DNA from: an uncultured Oscillibacter sp.
Lineage (GTDB): Bacteria; Bacillota; Clostridia; Oscillospirales; Oscillospiraceae
Assembly: GCA_947577075.1 (NCBI GenBank)
Contig: CANPTW010000008.1
Span: 1-64,000, forward strand
Direction: 5' to 3'
Length of the DNA stretch: 64,000 nucleotides
The notes under the pieces are model-generated. The model ran no database searches. It saw only the letters and a list, made by a program, of their open reading frames with translations, and was not told where the DNA came from. This document shows, piece by piece, positions 23,802-32,134 of this stretch. Both the position numbers and the translations under genes were made by a program. The first letter of the stretch is position 1, and every line of letters begins with the position of its first letter.

Positions 23802-26800
23802 TTACCCGTTTTGGGCCATGCTCTGATACTTGGCGTACCTCCGCGCGCAGTGCTCCTCCGCTTCCGCGAACAGCTTTTCGGCAATTTCGGGGAAGGTGCG
23901 CGTGAGGGCGGAGAAGCGGACCTCCCCCAGCATGAACTCCCGCAGCCTGCCGTTGGGCGCCTTGCTGTCCAGCTGGAAGGGATTGCTTCCCTGGGCGGCC
24001 AGGGCGGGGTTGTAGCGGAACAGGGGCCAATAGCCGCAGTCCACGGCCTTGCGCTGCTCGGCCTGGGTCATGCTCATGGAGGACACGATGCCGTGGTTGA
24101 TGCAGGGGGCGTAGGCAATGACCAGGGAGGGGCCCTTGTGGGCTTCCGCCTCCTTCAGCGCCCGGACCACGTGGCCGGGGTCGGCCCCCATGGACACCTG
24201 AGCCACGTATACATGGCCGTAGCTCATGGCAATCATGGCCAGGTCCTTTTTGGGCGTGCTTTTGCCGCCGGCGGCGAACTGCGCCACGGCGCCCAGGGGC
24301 GTGGCCTTGGAGGCCTGCCCGCCGGTATTGGCGTACAGCTCGTTGTCCACCACCAGAATGTTCACATCCAGATTGGAGGCGAGGACGTGGTCGAGCCCTC
24401 CGAAGCCGATGTCATAGGCCCATCCGTCGCCGCCGTACATCCACATGGTCTTTTTTACCAGCTGGTCGGCGTTGTTCTTCAGGAAAAGGACGTCGGGTCC
24501 GGCGTCTTCGGTGGCCCCCAGGGCGGCGATTACCTCGTCGGAGAGCCTGCGGGTCAGGCCGCCGTCGTCGCCGTCCCGCAGCCAGGCGGCCACGGCGGCT
24601 TTCAGAGTCTCGTCCCCGGTGGACTCCGCCACCGCCTGGGCATGGGATTTCAGCTGGCGGCGCTGCTGCTCCACGGACAGGCACATGCCCAGGGAGTATT
24701 CCGCGTTGTTCTCGAAGAGGGAGTTGGCCAGGGCGGGGCCGTGGCCGGCGGAGTCCCGGGCCAGCGGGATGGCGGGCACGGACAGGAACATGGCCTGGGT
24801 GCAGCCGGTGGCGCCGGCAATGTACATGCGGTCGCCGAACAGCTGGGTCATCAGCTTCATATAGGGCGTTTCGCCGCAGCCCGCGCAGGCGCCGGAGAAT
24901 TCCATCAGCGGGCGCTGGAACTGGCTCCCGCGGACGGTGAACCTGTCCATGGGGGTTTCCTTTTCGGAGAGGGCCAGGCAGCGATCCCAGTTGGCCTGCT
25001 CGTGCATTTGGCTTTCCAGGGGTTTCATGGCCAGAGCGGGCGTTTTGGCGGGGCAGACGTTGGCGCAGCTGCCGCAGCCCTGGCAGTCCAGGGGGTCCAC
25101 CTGGATGCGGAAGGCGTAGTTCTCAAAGCCCCGGCCGGCGGCTTTTTTGACGGCCATGCCGCTCTTTTCCGCCTCCTCGGGCGTGAAGAGGAAGGGCCGG
25201 ATGGCGGCGTGGGGGCAGACCAGGGCGCACTGGTTGCAGCCGATGCAGCTGTCGGGGAGCCACGCGGGCACGTTGACGGCAATGCCGCGCTTTTCATACC
25301 GGGAGGTCTCCACATCGGTGACGCCGTCGGCGAAGTCCAGGAACTTGCTGACGGGGATTTTATCGCCGGCCTGGGCGTTGACGGGAGTCAGAATGTCGCG
25401 GACGTACCGGGGAAGGGAGGCACCGGGCGCGGCCGGGGCGTCGCCCTCGGGCAGATCGGCCCATGCCGCGGGCACGTCCACCTCTGTCAGAGACGTCAGC
25501 CCCCGGTCCACGGCGGCGTAATTCATATTCAGGACCTTGTCGCCCTTTTTGAAATAGCTGTGGGTGATGGCCTCTTTCATGTATTGGACGGCGTCCTCCA
25601 CCGGCAGCACGCCGGAGAGCTTGAAGAAGGCGGCCTGGAGCACCGTGTTGGTGCGGGCGCCGAGGCCCAGCTCCTGGGCGATGGAGACGGCGTCGATGGT
25701 GTAGAAGCGAATGTGGCTGCGGGCGAGTATGCGCTTGACGCGGTTGGGCAGATTGCGGTCCAGCTCCTCCGCGGTCCAGCCGGTGTTTAAAAGGAAGGTC
25801 CCGCCGGGCTTCAATTCGTGGACCATGTCGTAGGCGGTGATATAGCTCTGCTTATGGCAGGCGACGAAGTCGGCCAGGGCGACGTAATAAGCGGAGCGAA
25901 TGGGATTCTTCCCAAAGCGCAGGTGGCTCTTGGTGACGCCGCCGGACTTCTTCGAGTCGTATTCGAAGTACGCCTGGACATATTGGTCCGTGTTGTCTCC
26001 GATGATTTTGATGGAGTTTTTGTTTGCTCCCACGGTGCCGTCGGAACCCAGGCCCCAGAATTTGCACTCGATGGTGGCGGCGTCCGCGGTGCCGATCACC
26101 CCGCCCACCTCCAGGGACAGGCGGGTCACGTCGTCGACAATGCCCACGGTGAAGTGGTTTTTCCGCTCTCCGGCCATGTTGTCGAACACGGCCTTCATCT
26201 GCGCGGGGGTGGTGTCCTTGGAGGAGAGGCCGAAGCGGCCGGCCAGCACCCGAATGCCGGTGGAACCGCTGTCCATCAGGGCGGAACAGACGTCCTCATA
26301 CAGCGGTTCGCCGATGGCGCCGGGTTCCTTGGTGCGGTCCAGGACGGTGATGATGCTGGCGCTTTTGGGCAGGGCGGAGACAAAGTGCTTGACGGAGAAG
26401 GGGCGGTACAGATGCACCTGGATCATCCCGACCCGCTCCCCCCGGGCGGCCAGGTAGTCGATCACCTCCGTCAGGGTGCCGCATACGCTGCCCATGGCGA
26501 CGACGACGCGCTCGGCGTCCGGGGCGCCGTAGTAGTTGAAGAGCCGATAGCTCCGGCCGGTTAAGGCGTTGATGGCGTCCATGTACCCTTCCACAACGGC
26601 GGGGACCGCGTCATAGGCGGAGTTGCAGGCCTCACGGTGCTGGAAGAAGGTGTCGGGATTCTGAACGGTGTTGCGGACGGTGGGATGCTCGCTGTTGAGC
26701 GCGCGGTTTTTGAAGCGCTTCACGGCTTCCCAGTCCACCAGGGCGCTCATGTCGTCGTAGTCCAGGACCTCCACCTTTTGGATTTCGTGGGAGGTGCGGA

Positions 26801-27323
26801 AGCCCTCAAAGAAGTGCTGGAAGGGAATGCCGCTCCGGATGGCGGAGAGATGGGAGACGGCCCCCAGGTCCATGCACTCCTGCACGCTGGCGGAGGCGAT
26901 CTGGGCGAAGCCGGTCTGGCGGCAGGCCATGACGTCGGAGTGGTCGCCGAAGATGGAAAGGGCGTGGGTGGCCACCGTCCTGGCGGAGACGTGCATCACG
27001 CCGGGCAGCATGGAGCCGGCGATCCGGTACATGGGGGGAATCATCAGCAGCAGGCCCTGAGAGGCGGTGTAGGTGGCGGCCAGAGAGCCGGTCTCCAGGG
27101 CACCGTGCATGGCGCCGCAGGCCCCGGATTCGGACTGCAGCTCCATCAGGCGCACCGGCTGGCCGAAAATATTCTGTTTCCCGTTGGCGGACCACTCGTC
27201 TACATGGTCCGCCATGGGAGAGGACGGAGTGATGGGATAAATGGCGGCCACTTCGGTAAAGGCGTAGGAGATATATGCGGCCGCCTCGTTTCCGTCCATC
27301 GTTTTAAATTTCTTTGGTTTCAT
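23802..27323 (-). CDS. nifJ: Pyruvate:ferredoxin (flavodoxin) oxidoreductase, single-chain
   Basis: 1173 residues, the usual length of the homodimeric enzyme that oxidises pyruvate with CoA to acetyl-CoA and CO2, reducing ferredoxin. Domains in order: the PFOR I region starting MKPKKFKTMDGNEAAAYISY with YPITPSSPMA; domain II with LLNTGWTAEELD; two 4Fe-4S motifs (CIGCNQCALVCPHAAIRP near 690 and CQGCGSCANVCPAK near 745); and a C-terminal thiamine-diphosphate region with GCGETPY, GDGWAYDIGFGGLDH and NVNILVVDNE-type motifs, ending with an insertion that carries the last cluster Cys. The start at 27323 has AAAGGA at 7 bp. Upstream is a near-consensus promoter, fitting a highly expressed central enzyme of anaerobic metabolism. 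Confidence 0.97.
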   Translation of the reverse strand: MKPKKFKTMDGNEAAAYISYAFTEVAAIYPITPSSPMADHVDEWSANGKQNIFGQPVRLMELQSESGACGAMHGALETGSLAATYTASQGLLLMIPPMYRIAGSMLPGVMHVSARTVATHALSIFGDHSDVMACRQTGFAQIASASVQECMDLGAVSHLSAIRSGIPFQHFFEGFRTSHEIQKVEVLDYDDMSALVDWEAVKRFKNRALNSEHPTVRNTVQNPDTFFQHREACNSAYDAVPAVVEGYMDAINALTGRSYRLFNYYGAPDAERVVVAMGSVCGTLTEVIDYLAARGERVGMIQVHLYRPFSVKHFVSALPKSASIITVLDRTKEPGAIGEPLYEDVCSALMDSGSTGIRVLAGRFGLSSKDTTPAQMKAVFDNMAGERKNHFTVGIVDDVTRLSLEVGGVIGTADAATIECKFWGLGSDGTVGANKNSIKIIGDNTDQYVQAYFEYDSKKSGGVTKSHLRFGKNPIRSAYYVALADFVACHKQSYITAYDMVHELKPGGTFLLNTGWTAEELDRNLPNRVKRILARSHIRFYTIDAVSIAQELGLGARTNTVLQAAFFKLSGVLPVEDAVQYMKEAITHSYFKKGDKVLNMNYAAVDRGLTSLTEVDVPAAWADLPEGDAPAAPGASLPRYVRDILTPVNAQAGDKIPVSKFLDFADGVTDVETSRYEKRGIAVNVPAWLPDSCIGCNQCALVCPHAAIRPFLFTPEEAEKSGMAVKKAAGRGFENYAFRIQVDPLDCQGCGSCANVCPAKTPALAMKPLESQMHEQANWDRCLALSEKETPMDRFTVRGSQFQRPLMEFSGACAGCGETPYMKLMTQLFGDRMYIAGATGCTQAMFLSVPAIPLARDSAGHGPALANSLFENNAEYSLGMCLSVEQQRRQLKSHAQAVAESTGDETLKAAVAAWLRDGDDGGLTRRLSDEVIAALGATEDAGPDVLFLKNNADQLVKKTMWMYGGDGWAYDIGFGGLDHVLASNLDVNILVVDNELYANTGGQASKATPLGAVAQFAAGGKSTPKKDLAMIAMSYGHVYVAQVSMGADPGHVVRALKEAEAHKGPSLVIAYAPCINHGIVSSMSMTQAEQRKAVDCGYWPLFRYNPALAAQGSNPFQLDSKAPNGRLREFMLGEVRFSALTRTFPEIAEKLFAEAEEHCARRYAKYQSMAQNG

Positions 27324-27400
27324 GGGATCGTCCTTTCTCAGCATGCGGGTCTTGACTGGGCTGAAAATAAATACATACCGGGCCGCGGCCTTGTGAAAAA

Positions 27401-27430
27401 ATTATAGGAGCGTTTCTCCGCTGTTGTCAA
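27401..27430 (-). promoter_or_regulatory. Consensus sigma-A promoter of nifJ
   Basis: On the minus strand TTGACA (27425-27430), 18 bp spacer, TATAAT (27401-27406): both boxes perfect. The transcript would have a ~70 nt leader. Confidence 0.9.
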
Positions 27431-27898
27431 AATAGAAGCATTTTTTTGGAATGCTTTCAAAAATAATCCGGATTCAATTACTTTTGCAGAGAACCCGCAG
27501 ACCTGAGGATTAAAAAAAATTTGGCCTCGGCTGCGCCCGCGCTCGGCGGCCTGCAAATTGCACTTTGCGGCATTGCCGCAGGGCTCAAAAAACTGCGGCC
27601 ATTTGATTGAAAAATGGTGTTTTTCCATAAGAATTTGAAGAAGGAAAAAACAAATATGTGACTTCTGTACAATCTCCTCCGGCGGAAATTCCCCAAAATA
27701 AAGGTTTCCCTCAGTCATTTATTGAGCGCTGAAGGGAAAATTGCACTTAATTGGACACCATAATGCCCCGTGGGTTACAATAAAAAGCAAGAATTCTGTT
27801 ACGCTTGGAAAAGCGGGGACGACCAAAGGCGAACGGCATGCCCGGCGGAAACAGATCGAAGAATTTTGCAGAACAGTGAAGAAAGGAATGTGCATATT
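27431..27898. other. AT-rich divergent intergenic region
   Basis: Between the nifJ promoter and the rightward unknown operon lie ~470 bp that are much more AT-rich than the surroundings. They hold a TGCGGCATTGCCGCA palindrome near 27571 and a possible but weak rightward promoter (TTGGAC 27751-27756, 19 bp, TACAAT 27776-27781). Short frames here look random. It is the natural place for operators of the two GntR regulators, but I found no dyad shared with their own genes. Confidence 0.4.
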
Positions 27899-28282
27899 AT
27901 GTGGATGATGCATACTACGCTCCCGGAATTCTTCAGAAAAATGAAAACTGCGGCGGCGACCCAGGGGAAGACTCCAAAGGTCTGTGAAGTTGTGGGATTG
28001 GAGCATTTGAAGAGCGCAAAGATGCAGTCGCTCCGGACCGGGCGCATTGAGCAGTCGGTCGCCAAGCTGGCAAAGATGGACGAGGTGGATCGCCTGGAGG
28101 TTGCGATCATGGACCGGGTGCCGGAGACCATGCATCAGGCGGTGATCCGCGCCTATGACAAGGACGGAAAGCCCGTCTGCGCCATTTTGGAAACCATCAA
28201 CATTCTGCACGAGACTGCGGACGTCCTGATTCACGATTTCCCGGTGGTGGAGGACAACCGGTCCCCCATCGGCAAGCACTAA
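27899..28282 (+). CDS. Unknown protein 1 of the TRAP-linked cluster (127 residues)
   Basis: The ATG at 27899 is chosen because AAAGGAA precedes it and the residues encoded further upstream look random; this gives a protein starting MWMMHTTLPEFFRKMKTAAA. It is soluble with mixed alpha/beta character (VCEVVGLEHLKSAKMQSLRT, DRVPETMHQAVIRAYDKDGK, HETADVLIHDFPVVEDN). I do not recognise a family. It ends 14 bases before the next gene and is the first of four packed genes that run straight into a TRAP transporter. The weakly conserved-looking RAYDKDGKPVCAILETIN strand pair suggests a small catalytic or binding subunit, which is speculative. Confidence 0.75.
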   Translation: MWMMHTTLPEFFRKMKTAAATQGKTPKVCEVVGLEHLKSAKMQSLRTGRIEQSVAKLAKMDEVDRLEVAIMDRVPETMHQAVIRAYDKDGKPVCAILETINILHETADVLIHDFPVVEDNRSPIGKH

Positions 28283-28296
28283 GGGAGGAAGAGAGT

Positions 28297-29322
28297 ATGA
28301 GTCAGCTGAAATACCGCTTTATTCCGGAGGGGCCGTTTCATAACATTGTGACGCCGGTGGCCGTTGCCCTGATCGATTATGAGGACGTTCTGGCCTGCGG
28401 CATAAGCTGCCGGGAAGCCTGCGAGCGGGTCGCCGCCCAGCATGAGGGCCCGGTGGCGATCAACGTCTGGGATTTGAAAAACGCGGTTACCACCACCAGC
28501 GACGGGATCATGATCGACGGCTCCATTGTCGCGATGGCCTCCGGGGACTATGGCAGAATCAACGGGGAATTTGGCTATGCGGAAATGCTGGAAATTCCCT
28601 GGGATTCCGAGGAGGCGAAAACGCTCATCGCAGAAGAGCCCCACCTGCGGCAGTGGACGGAGAACTACCCCGGCCGCCGTCTGCTGATGCACCCCAAGGA
28701 CCTGAAGCTGCCCGTCCATCAGGCGACGATCACCGGGCGTGCCGGAAACAACAACTCCGCCACGGAAATCATGCACTACATCACCATGCTGGAGCTGCTC
28801 ATGCCCCTGGTGGGCCAGATGGAGATGCTGCGGGACGGGGACGTTGTGCTGGGCAGGACTGGCGGCGTCATCTCCGTGGGCATTGGCATGGTTGTGGCGG
28901 AGGAATACGGCCGCATCGTGCCCCACCGCCAGTTCCCCACCGGCGACACCGCCCATGGCTCCGGCCAGTACGCCCAGACCCTGAAGGCCCACATCCCCAT
29001 CATTGCCGGCGATAAGCGGGCCCTGGCCCGGTATATCATCCGCGCCCTGGAAATCGGCATGGTGCCCGGCCGCGATATCGGCGCGTCGCCCGCCGTTGTG
29101 TCCGTGGCCCGCCACCTGGGAGCGCCCGTCGCCGGCGACCGCATCACCGACAGGGCCTATGTGGAGCTGGAGTCCGTGGGCTTCAGCCGCCAGTGGGTCG
29201 GCGGCAGCGCGGAGCCGCTGACGGCCGAGGAGATCGTCGCCAGGGCGCGGGAGATCATCCCCGGGGTCGACGGCCCCGAGTATTACTCCGCGCCGGATAT
29301 CCTCGAGGTCAGGTTCGCCTAG
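28297..29322 (+). CDS. Unknown protein 2 of the TRAP-linked cluster (341 residues)
   Basis: 341 residues with AAGGGAGGAAG before the ATG. Soluble, no signal peptide. Conspicuous segments are NVWDLKNAVTTTSDGIMIDG, ATITGRAGNNNSATEIMHYI, VLGRTGGVISVGIGMVVAEE, HRQFPTGDTAHGSG and MVPGRDIGASPAVVSVARHL. The Gly/Asn/Asp/His-rich loops look like an enzyme active site, with several candidate metal or phosphate ligands. I cannot place it in a named family. It has the size of a catalytic subunit and is flanked by two small proteins in the same operon. The substrate is presumably what the downstream TRAP transporter imports. Confidence 0.8.
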   Translation: MSQLKYRFIPEGPFHNIVTPVAVALIDYEDVLACGISCREACERVAAQHEGPVAINVWDLKNAVTTTSDGIMIDGSIVAMASGDYGRINGEFGYAEMLEIPWDSEEAKTLIAEEPHLRQWTENYPGRRLLMHPKDLKLPVHQATITGRAGNNNSATEIMHYITMLELLMPLVGQMEMLRDGDVVLGRTGGVISVGIGMVVAEEYGRIVPHRQFPTGDTAHGSGQYAQTLKAHIPIIAGDKRALARYIIRALEIGMVPGRDIGASPAVVSVARHLGAPVAGDRITDRAYVELESVGFSRQWVGGSAEPLTAEEIVARAREIIPGVDGPEYYSAPDILEVRFA

Positions 29323-29444
29323 GGCCGGCCCCCGCAAGCCCAAACCCGCGTCTTTTCGGCGGAGCTTGCCGGCCTCGGCGCCAAGAAGCGCCGCCCGGGC
29401 AGATGGAAAGCGCGCAGATTTCACAGCACAAAGGAGCGGCAGAC

Positions 29445-29810
29445 GTGAATCAGGAAGCGAATATCTTCGTCCAGGTGGACAAGACGGTGGTCAAAATTAC
29501 GGGCCTTTCCGTGAAGGGGCTGAATATCCGGCAGCTGGAGGAGCTCCTCCAGGACAAGCTGAAAAGCATGACCCGCATCATCGGCGTGACCGGGACCTCC
29601 CTGGAGATGGACGTTTACGGCGTTGAGGAATCCGAAATCCTGCGGGATGCGGAAGGGGTGATCCGTACCGTTGCTCTGGCGGAGGGAATCCGCGTTACCG
29701 ACGTGACGCAGCTGAGCCAGGTGGAAAAGATCCGCAGCGTGGATTACGAGCACATTCCGCCCTATGATCCTCGGGGCTGCCAGGGGGAGCGATGGCTTGC
29801 GTATGATTAA
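29445..29810 (+). CDS. Unknown protein 3 of the TRAP-linked cluster (121 residues)
   Basis: GTG start at 29445 with AAAGGAG at 8 bp; the longer frame to 29193 runs through the previous gene and is rejected. The 121-residue product is soluble alpha/beta (FVQVDKTVVKITGLSVKGLN, LEELLQDKLKSMTRIIGVTG, EGVIRTVALAEGIRVTDVTQ) and ends with a charged tail. No family recognised. It overlaps the next gene by 8 bases (ATGATTAA), which means coupling to the molybdopterin-binding-like protein. The gap of 122 bases from protein 2 is the longest within the four-gene run. Confidence 0.75.
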   Translation: MNQEANIFVQVDKTVVKITGLSVKGLNIRQLEELLQDKLKSMTRIIGVTGTSLEMDVYGVEESEILRDAEGVIRTVALAEGIRVTDVTQLSQVEKIRSVDYEHIPPYDPRGCQGERWLAYD

Positions 29811-30339
29811 TTCTGTGGAGATCATTCCCACCGGCGACGAGCTGCGCTGCGGCGCCGTGCTGGATACGGACAGCCCCATGCTGATGCAGCAGCTGCTGCG
29901 GCGGTACGACTGCACCGTCCGCCGCTGGGCGGTGATTCCCGACTCGGCGGAGGCCGTCACGGAGAAGATCCGGCAGTGCCTGGAGGGGAAGCCCAGCCTG
30001 ATCATTCTGATCGGCGGCTCCGGCAGCGGCCACCTGCACAGCGAGGTGCTGGGGAAGGACTATACCCATGCGGGCATGGAAGCCCTGATGGATCATTATG
30101 CCGTGACCTCTCTGTACGGGAAGAACGGACATATGTGGAGCCGCCTGGTGTGCGGGTACGTGGATGAGACGCTGGTGATCAACGTGCCCGGCCCCTTTGT
30201 CGAGGCGCAGGCGGCAATCGAGGCGTTTTGCGAACAGTGGGAAAAGGGGGCCGCCTTGAACGCGCTGAATAACGCCATGGCGGCGGCTGTGGCGAAGTGC
30301 TATGAGCGGTATGGCGGCGCGGCGGCCGCGCCGGAATAA
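29803..30339 (+). CDS. Molybdopterin-binding-domain (MoaB/MogA/CinA-N-like) protein
   Basis: 178 residues. It carries IIPTGDELRCGAVLDTDSPM near the start and PSLIILIGGSGSGHLHS in the middle, the two signature loops of the MoCF-binding fold (usual forms GDEL..G and TGGTG/TGGSG). The fold binds molybdopterin in MogA/MoeA, and a nucleotide pyrophosphate in CinA. The C-terminal half is diverged (YGKNGHMWSRLVCGYVDETL, NVPGPFVEAQAAIEAF), where VINVPGPFVEAQ is comparable to the LPGxPxA loop of the family. There is no other molybdenum gene in the window. It may have been recruited to the unknown pathway of this operon instead of cofactor synthesis. Confidence 0.8.
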   Translation: MINSVEIIPTGDELRCGAVLDTDSPMLMQQLLRRYDCTVRRWAVIPDSAEAVTEKIRQCLEGKPSLIILIGGSGSGHLHSEVLGKDYTHAGMEALMDHYAVTSLYGKNGHMWSRLVCGYVDETLVINVPGPFVEAQAAIEAFCEQWEKGAALNALNNAMAAAVAKCYERYGGAAAAPE

Positions 30340-30359
30340 TCCGCGCCATAACCCAGTGA

Positions 30360-30379
30360 CTAATACGGCTTCGTATTAG
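30360..30379. promoter_or_regulatory. Perfect dyad between the unknown cluster and dctP
   Basis: CTAATACG-GCTT-CGTATTAG: 8 bp perfect stem with a 4-base loop, then an A-rich run, 28 bases before dctP. It may be an operator or an RNA hairpin that protects the dctP message. It has no T run, so it is not a terminator. Confidence 0.5.
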
Positions 30380-30407
30380 CAAAATAAAAAGGAAAGAGGA
30401 CAAAAAG

Positions 30408-31484
30408 ATGACTAGGAAAATGACTGGACTGTTGCTTGCAATCGTGATGTGCGTTTCCCTGCTGGCCGGCTGCGGCGGCAAAAAGGAAACGACGGCTCCC
30501 GCCGATGGCGGCAGCGCCCCCGCCGCTTCCCAAGCCTCCGGCGAGAGCGTCACCCTGAAGCTGACCCACTGCCAGCCCGAAGGCAGCCCCGTTGATCTGG
30601 CCACCGAAGAATTCGCCCGTCTGGTGGAGGAACGCACCGAGGGCCGCGTAAAGATTCAGCTCTTCCCCGCCAACATGCTGGGCGCTGAATCCGTTACCCG
30701 GGACATGGTCAAGGAAGGCGGCTGTGACATTGTCTGCCTGGGCTCCGCCGCGAACAACTACAACAACGCTATGAACCTGGTTACCGCCTGCTATCTGTTC
30801 GAAAACATAGAGGAAGCGGACTACATGCTCTTCGAGAGCAGGTTTGCCCAGAAGTACATGCATGAGGACTACCTGGCCAACGACAATGTGGTGTACCTGA
30901 CCAGCTGGGTGCAGTCCCCCCGGCAGACCATGACCACGAAGGCCTTCACCACTCCCGCCGAGCTGAAGGGCATCAAGCTCCGCGTCCCCGCCGGCATCCC
31001 CGTTTGGGAGGCCGCCTGGAACGCCATGGGCGCGCTGACCGTCTCCATGGGCCTTGACGACGCGTTCTCCGGCCTGCAGCAGGGCGCCTGCGACGGCGTC
31101 GAGGGCCCTATCGACCAGCTGTACTTCAACTCCTTCCAGGAGGTTGCCAAGGAGCTGATCATGACCCAGCACAATTACTACTCCTATCAGATGCTGATGA
31201 ACAACAACTCCTTCAACGCCCTGTCCGAGGCCGATCAGCAGGTCCTGCGGGACACGGCCTTGGAGCTGGACGCCTATCACGATCAGCTGCGTGACGAAAA
31301 TGTGGACAAGCTGCTGGAGGACCTGAAGAGCCAGGGCGTCAATGTCACGGTTCTGTCCGAGGAGCAGCTGGCCGCCTTTGCCGAGCTGTGCAAGCCCGCC
31401 ATCGACCAGAACATGGATTCCTGGGGCCAGGAGTGCTACGACGAGTTCATCTCCGAGCTGGAGGAGTTCCGCGCCAGCCACTGA
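30408..31484 (+). CDS. dctP: TRAP transporter solute-binding lipoprotein (DctP family)
   Basis: 358 residues with a lipoprotein signal (lipobox LLAGC, Cys22), a short Ser/Pro/Ala linker and the DctP fold. Family features are LKLTHCQPEGSPVDLATEEF, EERTEGRVKIQLFPANMLGA and the substrate-contacting segment LRVPAGIPVWEAAWNAMGA, where family members usually have R-x-P followed by a carboxylate-clamp Arg; the Arg is present in LRVP. It binds an organic acid outside the membrane and passes it to DctQM. AGGAAAGAGG is the ribosome site. The two membrane genes follow. Confidence 0.95.
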   Translation: MTRKMTGLLLAIVMCVSLLAGCGGKKETTAPADGGSAPAASQASGESVTLKLTHCQPEGSPVDLATEEFARLVEERTEGRVKIQLFPANMLGAESVTRDMVKEGGCDIVCLGSAANNYNNAMNLVTACYLFENIEEADYMLFESRFAQKYMHEDYLANDNVVYLTSWVQSPRQTMTTKAFTTPAELKGIKLRVPAGIPVWEAAWNAMGALTVSMGLDDAFSGLQQGACDGVEGPIDQLYFNSFQEVAKELIMTQHNYYSYQMLMNNNSFNALSEADQQVLRDTALELDAYHDQLRDENVDKLLEDLKSQGVNVTVLSEEQLAAFAELCKPAIDQNMDSWGQECYDEFISELEEFRASH

Positions 31485-31489
31485 GGAAT

Positions 31490-31516
31490 GCTTCTTTTCA
31501 ACTGTGCTGACGATAC
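31490..31516 (-). repeat. Fragment of the dispersed palindromic repeat, copy D
   Basis: On the minus strand CGTCAGCACAGTTGAAAAG matches the first ~25 bp of copies A, B and C. The rest of the element is absent; instead the end of dctP begins. It therefore looks like a deletion remnant or a bare terminal motif. Confidence 0.55.
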
Positions 31517-31528
31517 GAAGCACTGGCT

Positions 31529-31573
31529 GTCACGCACGCTTCCGCCCCTGGCTTTACAGGGGCGGAGCGTGAC
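31529..31573 (+). other. Intercistronic hairpin between dctP and dctQ
   Basis: Two-part stem GTCACGC/GCGTGAC and CCGCCCCTG/CAGGGGCGG with an internal loop and a 6-base apical loop, without T run, 16 bases before the dctQ start. Such hairpins after binding-protein genes often stabilise or attenuate the message so that the binding protein is made in excess. Confidence 0.65.
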
Positions 31574-31588
31574 TTCCAAGGAGGATCT

Positions 31589-32122
31589 ATGCTGAATATT
31601 CTGAAAATAATTGATAAAGCCATCGTAAAGCTGTGTGAAGTGTTCCTGGTTTTCTCCATCATCGCGATGGTGGGCTTCGCCTTCTGGCAGGTGGTCGGCC
31701 GGTTTCTTTTGAAGCTGTCCACACCCTATGCCGAGGAGTTTGCGCGGCTTGCCATTGTCTGGTGCATCATGATCGGCGGCGCCCTGGCCGTCCGCAAGAA
31801 CGAGCATATCCGCGTGGACTCCCTGACCCGGATTCTGCCGGGGCCTGTCCGGTTTATTCTGGAGCTGTGCTCTCACGTGCTGGTGGTCATCTTTGCGGTT
31901 TATATCACGCGCTACAGCTACGCTTATGTTTTGGCCACTGCGGAGGACTTTACGACTTCTTTGGGTTACTGCCGGAATGTGTTCTTCATGCCCGGCATTA
32001 TCTTCGGTGCCGTCACCATTGTCTATACGGTCGTGAATATTGTTTTGCTGATCTATAATCAGGTTCACCACTCCAATGTGACCATCGACAACACCGGACG
32101 TATGAACACGGACGTGGCATAA
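31589..32122 (+). CDS. dctQ: TRAP transporter small membrane subunit (DctQ family)
   Basis: 177 residues with four membrane helices, the usual size of the small TRAP subunit. Family-like features are the first helix VFLVFSIIAMVGFAFWQVVG followed by RFLLKLSTPYAEEFARLAIV (the ...EE..R conserved segment), GGALAVRKNEHIRVDSL and FMPGIIFGAVTIVYTVVNIV. It pairs with DctM to form the sodium-driven carrier. AAGGAGG lies just before the ATG. The gene follows an intercistronic hairpin and is 12 bases from dctM. Confidence 0.94.
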   Translation: MLNILKIIDKAIVKLCEVFLVFSIIAMVGFAFWQVVGRFLLKLSTPYAEEFARLAIVWCIMIGGALAVRKNEHIRVDSLTRILPGPVRFILELCSHVLVVIFAVYITRYSYAYVLATAEDFTTSLGYCRNVFFMPGIIFGAVTIVYTVVNIVLLIYNQVHHSNVTIDNTGRMNTDVA

Positions 32123-32134
32123 GGAGGGATTGAG

